DNA from: Thalassotalea fonticola
GTDB lineage: Bacteria; Pseudomonadota; Gammaproteobacteria; Enterobacterales; Alteromonadaceae
NCBI RefSeq assembly: GCF_032911225.1
Contig: NZ_CP136600.1
Span: 1,302,001 to 1,366,000 of the forward strand
Direction of reading: 5' to 3'
DNA: 64,000 nucleotides
The position numbers and the translations under genes are program-made. Position 1 is the first letter of the stretch. The number at the start of each line of letters is the position of its first letter. Below, piece by piece: positions 8,240-16,465 of the stretch. The notes below the pieces were generated by a model. The model saw nothing but the letters and a program-made list of their open reading frames with translations. It was not told where the DNA came from and did not search any database.

Positions 8240-10165
8240 ATGAAGTATAAGAAAACAATTAAACTTATTACGGTAATAAGTTTGCTCTTAAATGGCAGTA
8301 TAGCGTTAGCATCTGAGACTAAATCGACAGATCCTAGTCTTGATCCAATGAAGTTTTCACCACACGCAAATAATACCCAACCTAATAATGTTTATTGGGG
8401 TGATTCTCACCTACACACTGGTTTATCACTCGATGCTGGTTTATTTGGTAATACCGTAACTATTGATGATGCCTACCGATTGGCTCGCGGTGAGCAAATT
8501 AATTCTGCCAAAGGCATTCCGTTAAAACTTGCTCGGCCACTGGATTGGTTAATTGTTACTGATCATACTGATTTAATGGGCATTGCCACAGATATTCAAC
8601 AAGGGGCTGATAATGTTGTTGCTATTCCAAAAGGTAAAGAATGGCATGAGGGCTTTAAAAAAGGCGGTAAAGCCGCCGGTGAAGCAGCTTTTGATTTGAT
8701 TCAAAATTTTTCTCAAATGACCATACCAGAGCAAATGGTGAAAGATTATAGCCCGGGCTCTGAAGTATTCGGTAACATTTGGAAAACCATTGTTGATGCA
8801 TCAGAACAACATAATGAACCAGGTTTATTTACCGCGTTTATTGGTTTTGAGTGGACCTCTGTACCGAAAGGCTTCAACCTGCATCGTAATGTTATTATTC
8901 GTGACAATGCAGAAACAGCCTTAAAAGTTCAACCACCAACTACCCAGCCACCTACCGGTAGTACCAACCCACATGATTTATATAAATGGCTAGAGGAATA
9001 CGAGAGCAAGCATGGCGGTCGAGCGTTTGCGTTTTCGCATAATGGTAACTTATCAAATGGCTGGATGTTTCCTACCGACAAAACTTATCATGGCGGTACA
9101 GTTGATGAGGAATATGTAAAACTCAGAGCTAAATGGGAGCCGCATTACGAAATGACGCAAATAAAAGGTGACGGTGAGGCGCACCCTTATTTATCTCCAG
9201 ATGATGAATTTGCTGACTATGAAAATTGGGATGTTGGCAACCTTGATATTTCTGAGCTGAAAAAACCGGAAATGCTCAAAGGTGAATATGCCCGTGAAGC
9301 ATTAAAACAGGGCTTAGCATTAGAGAAAAAACTCGGCTACAACCCGTATAAGTTTGGTATGGGAGGCGCAACAGACAGTCACACCTCGCTGGCAACAGCC
9401 GATGAAGACAATTTCTTCGGTAAATCAACCAGTGTTGAGCCGTCTAAAGATCGTATCGCTCATCCTTTTATTGCCTCTGATTTAGGCCGAATAGAAGGTT
9501 ATATGCTTGTTGCCTCAGGCTACACCGGCGTTTGGGCACACGAAAATACCCGAGCGGCGTTGTTTGATGCAATTGAGCGTAAAGAAACCTACGGTACCAC
9601 TGGCCCGCGTATGACGTTGCGTTTCTTTGGTGGTTGGGATTATCAGCAAGAAGATTTACAAGCCAATGACCCGGCAAAAGTTGGCTATGCTAAAGGGGTA
9701 CCTATGGGCGGTGACTTAGTCCAACAAAAATCGGATAAAGCACCATCATTTATGATTTATGCGATGCGAGATCCAAAAAGTGCTTACCTTGACCGAATTC
9801 AAATCATTAAAGGCTGGCTGGATACTAAAGGTAAACTACATGAAAAAGTGTATGACGTTGCCGTATCTGATGGCCGTAAGATTGACAGCTCGGGACGAGC
9901 GAAACAGCCTGTAGGTAACACTGTAGATGTCGAAACGGCTACCTGGAGTAACAGCATTGGTGATAGCCAATTAGCAAGCGTTTGGGTTGATCCTGACTTT
10001 GATAAAAGTGAATCTGCGTTTTATTATGTCAGAGTACTTGAAATTCCAACTCCGCGTTGGGTGTTATACGATAAAGTAAGAATGGGCGCTGAAATTCCAA
10101 AAGAGGCAGAATTAGTGGGCCAAGAGCGTGCTTACAGTTCACCAATTTGGTATTCGCCTAAATAA
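8240..10165 (+). CDS. Secreted DUF3604 family protein
   Basis: The 641-residue protein has a signal peptide ([17 protein letters not shown]) and the features of DUF3604: an N-terminal [14 protein letters not shown] block, [16 protein letters not shown], a central [14 protein letters not shown] and a [10 protein letters not shown] segment. The pattern of paired His and Asp residues recalls metal-dependent PHP-type hydrolases, but no substrate is established for the family. I start at 8240 because GGTGGG precedes that ATG; an in-frame ATG at 8219 has no ribosome binding site and would place residues before the signal peptide. A strong terminator follows. The next two genes encode an isomerase and a HupE-like permease, an association that suggests help with folding and metal supply (inference). 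Confidence 0.88.
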   Translation: MKYKKTIKLITVISLLLNGSIALASETKSTDPSLDPMKFSPHANNTQPNNVYWGDSHLHTGLSLDAGLFGNTVTIDDAYRLARGEQINSAKGIPLKLARPLDWLIVTDHTDLMGIATDIQQGADNVVAIPKGKEWHEGFKKGGKAAGEAAFDLIQNFSQMTIPEQMVKDYSPGSEVFGNIWKTIVDASEQHNEPGLFTAFIGFEWTSVPKGFNLHRNVIIRDNAETALKVQPPTTQPPTGSTNPHDLYKWLEEYESKHGGRAFAFSHNGNLSNGWMFPTDKTYHGGTVDEEYVKLRAKWEPHYEMTQIKGDGEAHPYLSPDDEFADYENWDVGNLDISELKKPEMLKGEYAREALKQGLALEKKLGYNPYKFGMGGATDSHTSLATADEDNFFGKSTSVEPSKDRIAHPFIASDLGRIEGYMLVASGYTGVWAHENTRAALFDAIERKETYGTTGPRMTLRFFGGWDYQQEDLQANDPAKVGYAKGVPMGGDLVQQKSDKAPSFMIYAMRDPKSAYLDRIQIIKGWLDTKGKLHEKVYDVAVSDGRKIDSSGRAKQPVGNTVDVETATWSNSIGDSQLASVWVDPDFDKSESAFYYVRVLEIPTPRWVLYDKVRMGAEIPKEAELVGQERAYSSPIWYSPK

Positions 10166-10178
10166 TATTAAAACCTGA

Positions 10179-10213
10179 GCCTTGCTGTTCAAAAACCAGC
10201 AAGGCTTATTTTT
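10179..10213 (+). terminator. Terminator after the DUF3604 gene
   Basis: A perfect 9-bp stem, GCCTTGCTG (10179-10187) with CAGCAAGGC (10197-10205), has a 9-base loop and is followed by TTATTTTT. It separates the DUF3604 gene from the isomerase gene, so the latter probably has its own promoter or depends on readthrough. Confidence 0.85.
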
Positions 10214-10290
10214 CATTTAACTGTTCGTGTGCTGTTAAATTACTAATCACCCTGTTATCTTCTAATAATAATAAATCTAATATTTTCCAT

Positions 10291-11130
10291 ATGCTAAAAA
10301 AAATAATTACTGAACCACTGATCCACTTTCTGTTTATCGCCATTGTCTTTTTCATTGTTTTTGATCGCTTAAATAGTGATGCAACCACGGCAAATAGCAT
10401 CAGAATTAGTGAAGCGAGAATAGAACAAATCAGGCAAAGCTTTTTAACTCGTTGGAACAGAGAGCCACAAGCGAAAGAGTTGGAAAATGCAACTCAGCAC
10501 TTTGCCATTAATGAAATGTATTTGCGAGAAGCAAGGGCATTAAGTTTGGATGTTGGCGATAAAGTGATTAATCGGCGCCTTCGTCAAAAAATGGACTTTT
10601 TAATTGAAGATTTAGTGTCAGCCAAAGAGCCCACTGTTGAAGAGTTACAGTCTTACTATCAACAGAACATTGAAAACTACCAAACTATGCCCATGTACAG
10701 CTTACAGCAAGTACACATATCAATTGATAGGACACCAGAGCAACTAGAGAAAAAAATAGAACAACAATTACAACTGATTAATCAGGGACTTCCACCGCAA
10801 AGTGAAGTTACGCTTTTACCAGCCCAAATTAAGCAAAAGTATTCAGTGCAAATCGATCGGTTATTTGGCGATGGCTTTAGTGAAAAACTTAGCAATTATC
10901 CATTATCTACATGGTCAGGCCCTGTATTTTCAACTCTAGGACAGCACTTTGTCTTTATTGAACAAAAACAACCCGTAACAAATAAACCTTTTGAGTCGGT
11001 TAAACAAAACGTTTTAAAAGATTGGCAGTATCAAAACTTGCAAGAAGCAAAAGCCAGTTTTGAGCAAAAGCTGCAGCAAAATTATACCATTGAACGAGTA
11101 AACGCCAACAGCGAACAGGAAAGCGAATGA
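10291..11130 (+). CDS. Parvulin-type peptidyl-prolyl isomerase, membrane-anchored
   Basis: The 279-residue protein has an N-terminal membrane anchor (about residues 7-27), then a SurA/PpiC-like helical region (residues 35-110) and a degenerate rotamase domain (about 120-240). The anchor puts the domain in the periplasm. Such proteins assist folding of secreted or outer-membrane proteins. The stop codon overlaps the start of the next gene by four bases (ATGA), which indicates coupled translation with the HupE/UreJ-like permease. Its likely clients are the secreted DUF3604 protein or the barrel proteins nearby (inference). The rotamase motif is weaker than in classical PpiC, so activity is uncertain. 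Confidence 0.8.
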   Translation: MLKKIITEPLIHFLFIAIVFFIVFDRLNSDATTANSIRISEARIEQIRQSFLTRWNREPQAKELENATQHFAINEMYLREARALSLDVGDKVINRRLRQKMDFLIEDLVSAKEPTVEELQSYYQQNIENYQTMPMYSLQQVHISIDRTPEQLEKKIEQQLQLINQGLPPQSEVTLLPAQIKQKYSVQIDRLFGDGFSEKLSNYPLSTWSGPVFSTLGQHFVFIEQKQPVTNKPFESVKQNVLKDWQYQNLQEAKASFEQKLQQNYTIERVNANSEQESE

Positions 11131-12107
11131 AGTATGTTCTTTTATATTTGTTGATGTTTTTCTCAACTGAACTATTGGCAGATGACATGCGGCCAGCGTC
11201 GGTTAATATCAATTTAGTAAACGATACTGACTTTGATTTGGTTTGGAAAATCCCTATCAGAAATGGCGTTAGAGAAACGTTAACAGTTGTTTTCCCCGAA
11301 GATACCAAACTATTAGCACCAAAAAGAACTCATATTATTAATAATGCCTATATTGAATATACCAGTTTTCAGAGAAAATCTGGTGTGGTTGGCCTAAAGC
11401 TACGTATAGATGGCATAGAGCGCTCTAGTGGGGATGTGTTATTAAGAGTGAGTGATACACAACAGCAAACAATAACGACGGTACTTAATATTGAACAACC
11501 TAGTTTTATTGTAAATTCTTTAGTAGCAACAACCGCTTTCAATACCGCATTAACCTACATTGAGTTAGGCATTGAACATATATTGATTGGCTTAGACCAT
11601 TTATTATTCGTTGCTTGCCTAGTCTACATTTCAGGTACAGGTAAGAAGTTATTGTTAACCATAACCGGGTTTACCATAGCTCACTCAATCACACTCTTTC
11701 TTTCCGCTACCGGTGTATTTGTGATCCCTATCCAACCGGTGGAAGCAGTAATAGCGTTAAGTATTATATTTTTAGCCTGGGAAATTGCCAAAAACCGAAA
11801 ACACAGCTTAAGTTTACGCTACCCCGTACTTGTTTCTTCCAGTTTTGGCTTGCTGCATGGGTTTGGTTTTGCCGCTGTGCTTAGTGAAATTGGCTTGCCT
11901 GCAGCGGAAAAAACTCTAGCTCTACTTAGTTTTAATATTGGCGTTGAAGTTGGTCAATTAATGTTTGTTTTCGCACTATTTATCGTATTCAAGTTTATTG
12001 CAATTATGTATAAATCGTTATCATTAGAAAAATTGCGAATACCGGTAAGTTATGCTTGTGGCAGCATTGCAACTATCTGGATGATAGAAAGGTTGGCTGT
12101 ATTTTAA
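11127..12107 (+). CDS. HupE/UreJ-like membrane protein
   Basis: The 326-residue product has a signal peptide, an N-terminal extracytoplasmic domain of about 130 residues and then six to seven membrane helices. The membrane part shows the histidine-rich HupE/UreJ pattern: GIEHILIGLDHLLFV, GFTIAHSITLF and FGLLHGFGFA. Classical HupE and UreJ proteins are nickel or cobalt permeases; long forms with a periplasmic N-terminal domain are of unknown specificity. Its four-base overlap with the isomerase gene, and the secreted DUF3604 protein upstream with metal-binding-like residues, suggest metal provision to the periplasm (inference). Confidence 0.83.
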   Translation: MKYVLLYLLMFFSTELLADDMRPASVNINLVNDTDFDLVWKIPIRNGVRETLTVVFPEDTKLLAPKRTHIINNAYIEYTSFQRKSGVVGLKLRIDGIERSSGDVLLRVSDTQQQTITTVLNIEQPSFIVNSLVATTAFNTALTYIELGIEHILIGLDHLLFVACLVYISGTGKKLLLTITGFTIAHSITLFLSATGVFVIPIQPVEAVIALSIIFLAWEIAKNRKHSLSLRYPVLVSSSFGLLHGFGFAAVLSEIGLPAAEKTLALLSFNIGVEVGQLMFVFALFIVFKFIAIMYKSLSLEKLRIPVSYACGSIATIWMIERLAVF

Positions 12108-12241
12108 ATAGCTACCTTTATAACTTATTACAGACTCAATCATTAATAAATTAAACATTTATCAAATGTCTATTGTATAAAAACTGATAACTTGATGTAT
12201 TCTTTAAAAATAATGTATAAAAATACAAACAGGGCTCACCA

Positions 12242-13021
12242 ATGAAGAAAACATTTAAAGCCATGTTAACGGCTATTGCTCTTGCTGCGCCTTTTACCGC
12301 CTCAGCTGAAGATTGGCAATTTGAATTTACCCCATACTTATGGCTTGCCGCCAATGAAGGTAGCACAGGTGCATTCACTGCTGGCCCTTTAGGCAATGAG
12401 ATATCATCTATTTCAGAAGTTGATATCACTATACAAGATTTATTAGATCACTTAGATGGCGGCACTATGTTTAACTTTGCCGCGAAAAAAGGTGACTGGT
12501 TAGCCTATTCTGAATTTACGTATTTAACAGTATCAGATGAACAATCGGCGACAATCGGCCCCTTGGGAGGATCGTCAGTTGATTTAGAATTAGGCATTGA
12601 TGGTACCATTTTAGATGTTGCTGTTGGTTATCGTGTTGTACAAAACAATGGCTTTGATTTATACCCTTATGTGGGCTTTAGATATATTGATTTAGAATCT
12701 GATCTAAAGCTTGATGGATCAAACGAGGTTATAGGCATAGATACTACCTTAGGTGATGATTGGATCGATCCGGTTGTTGGTGTGCATGCTGCGTGGAAAA
12801 TCAATGATACGTTTGCCTTTCAAGGCCGATTAGAGCTCGGCGGCTTTCAAGACCAACCCGAAGAACATTACACAGTGACCGCTACTTTAAATCATAAACT
12901 TTCTGATAAATGGTCGTTAAAATATTTCTATCGTTATTTAAAAGTGGACTATGCCGACAATGGCTTTATTTATAATATGGAAGTGACGGGGCCTGGCATG
13001 GGCGCTACGTACAGTTTCTAA
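12242..13021 (+). CDS. Outer-membrane beta-barrel protein (paralogue 2)
   Basis: The 259-residue protein has a signal peptide cleaved after TASA (mature start EDWQFEFTPY) and ends in a terminal phenylalanine (GATYSF), typical of BamA-assembled barrels. It is paralogous to the product of 7192-7989 along its whole length; conserved blocks include TMFNFAAKKGDWL, YPYVGFRYIDLESD and WSLKYFYRYLKVD. An AGGG-containing sequence precedes the ATG. The gene follows the HupE-like gene by 134 bases and has a convergent terminator behind it. Function unknown. Confidence 0.8.
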   Translation: MKKTFKAMLTAIALAAPFTASAEDWQFEFTPYLWLAANEGSTGAFTAGPLGNEISSISEVDITIQDLLDHLDGGTMFNFAAKKGDWLAYSEFTYLTVSDEQSATIGPLGGSSVDLELGIDGTILDVAVGYRVVQNNGFDLYPYVGFRYIDLESDLKLDGSNEVIGIDTTLGDDWIDPVVGVHAAWKINDTFAFQGRLELGGFQDQPEEHYTVTATLNHKLSDKWSLKYFYRYLKVDYADNGFIYNMEVTGPGMGATYSF

Positions 13022-13049
13022 TTTTTGTTTTTGATTAGTATTAAATTAA

Positions 13050-13080
13050 GGGAAGCTAAATCATTTAGCTCCCCATTTTA
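13050..13080. terminator. Bidirectional terminator
   Basis: AGCTAAA at 13054-13060 pairs with TTTAGCT at 13064-13070, extended by GGG/CCC after one mismatch, with T-rich flanks on the plus side. It lies between the converging barrel gene and acyl-CoA dehydrogenase gene and can serve both. Confidence 0.65.
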
Positions 13081-13086
13081 GTTTGA

Positions 13087-14238
13087 TTAAACTTTTCCGA
13101 TCACGCCTTTACCAATAATTTCTTTCATGATTTCAGAAGTGCCACCATAAATACGTTGTACACGGGCATCAACGTAAAAACGTGAAATTGGGTATTCTTT
13201 CATATAGCCATAACCACCAAACATTTGCAGCGCCATATCAATGACTTTACCTTCCATTTCACAAGCTGAATATTTCGCCATACTGGCCTTTTCAGTGCTC
13301 AGTTTCTTGTCGATTAATAACTCTTTATAATGCTCCATCATAACGCGGTGCAATTCAACTTGCGTGGCCATTTCAGCAATTTTTTGACGAATATCTTGCA
13401 GTTTTGCTAACGGTGCGCCAAAGGCTTGACGTTCTTTTATGTATTCAAGTGCTAATTCAAGTGCACCTTCTGCGTGAGCCGTACCAATACATGCACAAGC
13501 TAAACGCTCACGCGGTAGTTCATGCATTAAACCTAAGAATCCGCGATCAAGTTCACCAAGCAAATCATCTTCAGTAAGCTCTACGTTATCGAAAAATAGC
13601 TCTGAAGTATCAGCGGCGGCCTGCCCCATTTTGTCTAGGTTTTGACCGCGTTGGAAACCAGCTTTATCGCCATCTACTAAAAATAACGATGTTCCCTTTG
13701 AACCAGGAACTGTTAAGTTAGTTTTAGCAGCAACAATATACAAAGACGCATTCTGACCATTGGTTATGAATGTTTTAGAGCCACTTAAGCTCCAGCCGGT
13801 AGCTGTTTTAGTCGCGGTAGATTTCATCCCTTGTAAGTCACTGCCAACGCCTGGCTCAGTCATACAAATAGCACCAATGCATTCACCGGAAATCATACCA
13901 GGTAAGTATTTTTGTTTTTGTGCTTCAGTACCGAGGTTTAAAACATAATGCGCAGCAATATCAGAGTGAACAATTAAATTACAAGCAAGAGAGAAATAAC
14001 CGGCTTTAGCGATTTCTTCAACAACCAGCATATTAAAGTCAACACTTACTCCAAAACCGCCATCGGCTTCTGGAATATCACAACATAACAGCCCTTCCTC
14101 GCCCATTTTTATATAAAATTCTTTAGGAATTTGCTTCGCGTTTTCCCAAGTTTCATAGTTTGGTGCGACTTCATTTTCAATAAAACGAACAACAGTTTCT
14201 TTAAAAATGCTTAACTCTTCTTGTAAATCACTTCTCAT
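13087..14238 (-). CDS. Acyl-CoA dehydrogenase
   Basis: The 383-residue flavoprotein has the usual three-domain layout. The FAD and substrate motifs CMTEPGVGSDLQGM (about residue 130) and SGSKTFITNG are present, and the C-terminal QMFGGYGYMKEYPISR and IYGGTSEIMKE are intact. The residue before GGTSEI is Gly, not the Glu used by medium- and short-chain enzymes. A Glu in the helix before RQAFGAPL (AEGALELALEY) sits where long-chain and isovaleryl-type enzymes place the catalytic base. This suggests a long-chain or branched-chain substrate (inference). It catalyses the first step of acyl-CoA beta-oxidation with an electron-transfer flavoprotein as acceptor. It is monocistronic in this window. Confidence 0.9.
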   Translation of the reverse strand: MRSDLQEELSIFKETVVRFIENEVAPNYETWENAKQIPKEFYIKMGEEGLLCCDIPEADGGFGVSVDFNMLVVEEIAKAGYFSLACNLIVHSDIAAHYVLNLGTEAQKQKYLPGMISGECIGAICMTEPGVGSDLQGMKSTATKTATGWSLSGSKTFITNGQNASLYIVAAKTNLTVPGSKGTSLFLVDGDKAGFQRGQNLDKMGQAAADTSELFFDNVELTEDDLLGELDRGFLGLMHELPRERLACACIGTAHAEGALELALEYIKERQAFGAPLAKLQDIRQKIAEMATQVELHRVMMEHYKELLIDKKLSTEKASMAKYSACEMEGKVIDMALQMFGGYGYMKEYPISRFYVDARVQRIYGGTSEIMKEIIGKGVIGKV

Positions 14239-14300
14239 ATTGATCTCTATTAGTTTATTTTAATCCTATTTAATCAATGTAGTATTTGTTGATGACAAAA

Positions 14301-14318
14301 AAAACACCCTTACGGGTG
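14301..14318 (-). terminator. Terminator of the carbonic anhydrase gene
   Basis: CACCC (14305-14309) pairs with GGGTG (14314-14318) around a 4-base loop. On the minus strand it is followed by eight T. It stands directly behind the carbonic anhydrase stop codon. Confidence 0.8.
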
Positions 14319-14354
14319 AAATTTATGTTTTTATTAATCAGCATTAACGCATAA

Positions 14355-15083
14355 TCATTGTAAGATCATCCGCGCGTTTGTTGCTTGAATAGGACGGTTA
14401 TTTGGCTCATGTAATACGCTGCTAAATGCTTTTAATTGCTGTTTTGATGCTTGCACAGGTGTTTTCATCACTAACCAGCGAACACCTTCAGAACATGGTG
14501 GTGTGGTTAACGAACCATTGAATCGATAATAGTCTTTATTTTCAGGCAAAATATCTGCGCCATTAAACTTAGCTGTTAACGCATGCTTATCACCTTCATG
14601 TTTGGGCATTTGCTGCCATGCAGGCATTAGCCCTTTATTTTCACCTCCTTGCTCAAACATAACAGCGACTACAGCTAAGTTGCCACTTTTATCAGCATGT
14701 ACAAAGTGAGCTTCTAAAGGATAAGATGTTCCATTAATGTGATTTTCGCTTGGCGCATGAAAATGAAATTGTAATAAATCAAATGAATTGCCATCAACGT
14801 TAATGTTACTACCCGAATTCAAGTTGACTTGTACCGTATGACCATTATTTAAAATTTCTTTTGCCATAGCATTATAGTTAAACTTAATTGGCGATAACTC
14901 AGCTTCAATAAAACCGGTTAAATTAACTGGTGACTGATTATTTCCTGAACATTGATAGTTGTCAGGTGAAAGTTTAGCCCAGTTATCAGCGCCAACCTCG
15001 CCACTATAGCCCCAATGAACATCGCCGCCAGCAACTACTGTTGAAGAAAAAACTAACGCGCTTGTTAATAATAAGTTTTTCAT
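14355..15083 (-). CDS. Periplasmic alpha-carbonic anhydrase
   Basis: The 242-residue protein has an N-terminal signal peptide (LLLTSALVFSSTVVAG) and the alpha-class fold motifs HWGYSG, NNQSPVNL and GSLTTPPCSEGV. The zinc ligands are visible: two His in LLQFHFHAPSEN and one in LEAHFVH. It interconverts CO2 and bicarbonate in the periplasm. Two cysteines (YQCSG and PPCSEG) probably form the conserved disulphide. It is a single gene with its own terminator. Alpha-class enzymes are common in marine Gammaproteobacteria, and the length is typical. Confidence 0.93.
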   Translation of the reverse strand: MKNLLLTSALVFSSTVVAGGDVHWGYSGEVGADNWAKLSPDNYQCSGNNQSPVNLTGFIEAELSPIKFNYNAMAKEILNNGHTVQVNLNSGSNINVDGNSFDLLQFHFHAPSENHINGTSYPLEAHFVHADKSGNLAVVAVMFEQGGENKGLMPAWQQMPKHEGDKHALTAKFNGADILPENKDYYRFNGSLTTPPCSEGVRWLVMKTPVQASKQQLKAFSSVLHEPNNRPIQATNARMILQ

Positions 15084-15251
15084 TTAAATACCTTTTATCT
15101 AGTTGAATATTAACTATAGATTAAATTAATAGATTCATTTGAAATTCTAGATATTTAGGTGCACTCGGAAGTTTAAATGAGTCAAATAGAAACGAGAAAC
15201 TAAAAGCATGGATTACTGCCTGCGCGGCAATGACGGATATGTGGTTATGTT

Positions 15252-15361
15252 TATTTCAGATAGAGGGACTCGAACCCGTGACCCCAGAAGATCATGGCGA
15301 GACAAGCCGCTTATTGCTTTTATAAATAAGAGCAGAGCTTAACCAACTGAACTACCTGATA
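15252..15361 (-). pseudogene. Expanded tRNA-Asp-like sequence, copy 1
   Basis: Read on the minus strand, this has a D-arm like that of the nearby tRNA-Asp genes (GTAGTTCAGTTGGTTA). It keeps the anticodon loop with GTC (GGCTTGTCTCGCC) and a T-arm core GGGTTCGAGTCCC. It is 110 bases long instead of 77. About 24 extra bases lie between D-arm and anticodon arm and about 9 between anticodon arm and T-arm. The acceptor arm does not pair well, the T-stem has mismatches, and there is no CCA. It is therefore probably not a working tRNA. Confidence 0.6.
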
Positions 15362-15439
15362 GAAACTAGAATGCGAGAAACGAGAAACTAAAAGCATGGA
15401 TTACTGCCTGCGCGGCAATGACGGATATGTGGTTATGTT

Positions 15440-15540
15440 TATTTCAGATAGAGGGACTCGAACCCGTGACCCCAGAAGATCATGGCGAGACAAGCCGCTT
15501 ATTGCTTTTATAAATAAGAGCAGAGCTTAACCAACTGAAC
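15440..15540 (-). pseudogene. Expanded tRNA-Asp-like sequence, copy 2 (truncated)
   Basis: This lies in the second unit of the 164-bp duplication and is identical to copy 1 up to 15540. The 5' acceptor strand is missing, since unrelated sequence begins at 15541. The same inserted hairpin GCTCTT-ATTTAT-AAAAGC lies between D-arm and anticodon arm. Confidence 0.6.
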
Positions 15541-15558
15541 TCGATGCGTTAGTATCGT

Positions 15559-15613
15559 CCTGAACTGGTTTCAGGAACTAAGGCTACATATGAGATCCTG
15601 AAACAAGTTCAGG
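15559..15613. repeat. Two short CCTGAA...TTCAGG palindromes
   Basis: CCTGAACTGGTTTCAGG (15559-15575) and CCTGAAACAAGTTCAGG (15597-15613) are 17-base imperfect palindromes. They belong to a family found again near 30.1, 30.3, 57.66 and 57.84 kb. Confidence 0.8.
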
Positions 15614-15670
15614 AAATGGTGCTGCTATTTATTTGGAAATTATTTGGAATTTACTAATGAAAACAAAATT

Positions 15671-15780
15671 GGCGGAGTGGACGGGACTCGAACCCGCGAC
15701 CCCAGAAGAGCATGGCGTGATAGGCAACTAATTGCTTTTATAAATAAGAGCAGAGCCTAACCAACTGAGCTACCACTTAG
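15671..15780 (-). pseudogene. Expanded tRNA-Asp-like sequence, copy 3
   Basis: This 110-base minus-strand sequence has a perfect tRNA-Asp 3' half (T-arm, acceptor strand CCACTCC, discriminator G, encoded CCA) and a D-arm. It carries the same inserted hairpin GCTCTT-ATTTAT-AAAAGC before a tRNA-Asp-like anticodon arm (GCCTATCACGCC). Five of seven acceptor pairs can form. It is the best preserved of the three and directly follows the four genuine tRNA-Asp genes. It could be a degenerate tRNA or a processed tRNA-like RNA. Confidence 0.6.
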
Positions 15781-15842
15781 GTAATTTAATGTATATTTAA
15801 AAATGGAAATATTGAAAGTTTGATATGATATTTTAACAAAAT

Positions 15843-15919
15843 TGGCGGAGTGGACGGGACTCGAACCCGCGACCCCCGGCGTGACAGGCCGGTATTCTAA
15901 CCAACTGAACTACCACTCC
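15843..15919 (-). tRNA. tRNA-Asp (GTC)
   Basis: This 77-base tRNA includes an encoded CCA. The acceptor stem GGAGTGG/CCACTCC, D-arm, anticodon loop CTGTCAC (anticodon GTC) and T-arm GCGGG-TTCGAGT-CCCGT all pair. It is the fourth copy downstream of dnaQ, identical to the other three. Confidence 0.97.
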
Positions 15920-15960
15920 GCGTTTTTTGTCGCAATGCTAACATGTTTATCAAATCAAAC

Positions 15961-16037
15961 TGGCGGAGTGGACGGGACTCGAACCCGCGACCCCCGGCGT
16001 GACAGGCCGGTATTCTAACCAACTGAACTACCACTCC
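15961..16037 (-). tRNA. tRNA-Asp (GTC)
   Basis: Identical in sequence to the tRNA at 15843, with a full cloverleaf, anticodon GTC and encoded CCA. Forty-one bases separate it from that copy, consistent with one polycistronic tRNA transcript. Confidence 0.97.
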
Positions 16038-16072
16038 GCTGAGATTTGATCGTAATATGCTATATGTATCGT

Positions 16073-16149
16073 TGGCGGAGTGGACGGGACTCGAACCCGC
16101 GACCCCCGGCGTGACAGGCCGGTATTCTAACCAACTGAACTACCACTCC
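16073..16149 (-). tRNA. tRNA-Asp (GTC)
   Basis: Identical tRNA-Asp copy with a complete cloverleaf and encoded CCA; only the base before the 5' end differs from its neighbours. The spacer to the next copy is 35 bases. Confidence 0.97.
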
Positions 16150-16189
16150 ACATAGGATACTGCATAGATATTACTTGATGTGCTTAAGT

Positions 16190-16266
16190 TGGCGGAGTGG
16201 ACGGGACTCGAACCCGCGACCCCCGGCGTGACAGGCCGGTATTCTAACCAACTGAACTACCACTCC
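16190..16266 (-). tRNA. tRNA-Asp (GTC)
   Basis: First of the four tandem tRNA-Asp genes in the direction of transcription, about 200 bases downstream of dnaQ on the same strand. The dnaQ then tRNA-Asp order also occurs in E. coli (aspV). Full cloverleaf, anticodon GTC, encoded CCA. Confidence 0.97.
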
Positions 16267-16465
16267 GCTACATAAGTCATCGGCAACAACATGTCGTTGA
16301 ATGCGGAGCGAATAATACGGATATGAACTATACGAGTCAACTACTTTTTTGAATAAAAATGAACGACTGCGCAAATGTCATACAATAAGCATGAATTATA
16401 CACGTTCCACTTCAAGATTCAGGTTTCATTTTGAGGTGTTAATGGAATAAGTACCAACAAAAAGG

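Larger units (their letters stand above)
15189..15540. repeat. 164-bp direct duplication containing a tRNA-like sequence
   Basis: The segments 15189-15352 and 15377-15540 read identically over 164 bases, with 24 bases between them. Each copy contains a short palindrome (ACTGCC-TGCGC-GGCAAT) followed by an expanded tRNA-Asp-like sequence. The second copy loses homology exactly where the tRNA-like 5' acceptor arm should begin. The perfect identity points to a recent duplication. Confidence 0.9.

Noticed and set aside
16171..16374. 67-codon minus-strand frame across a tRNA-Asp gene
   Set aside because: It reads through a genuine tRNA and its composition is not protein-like.
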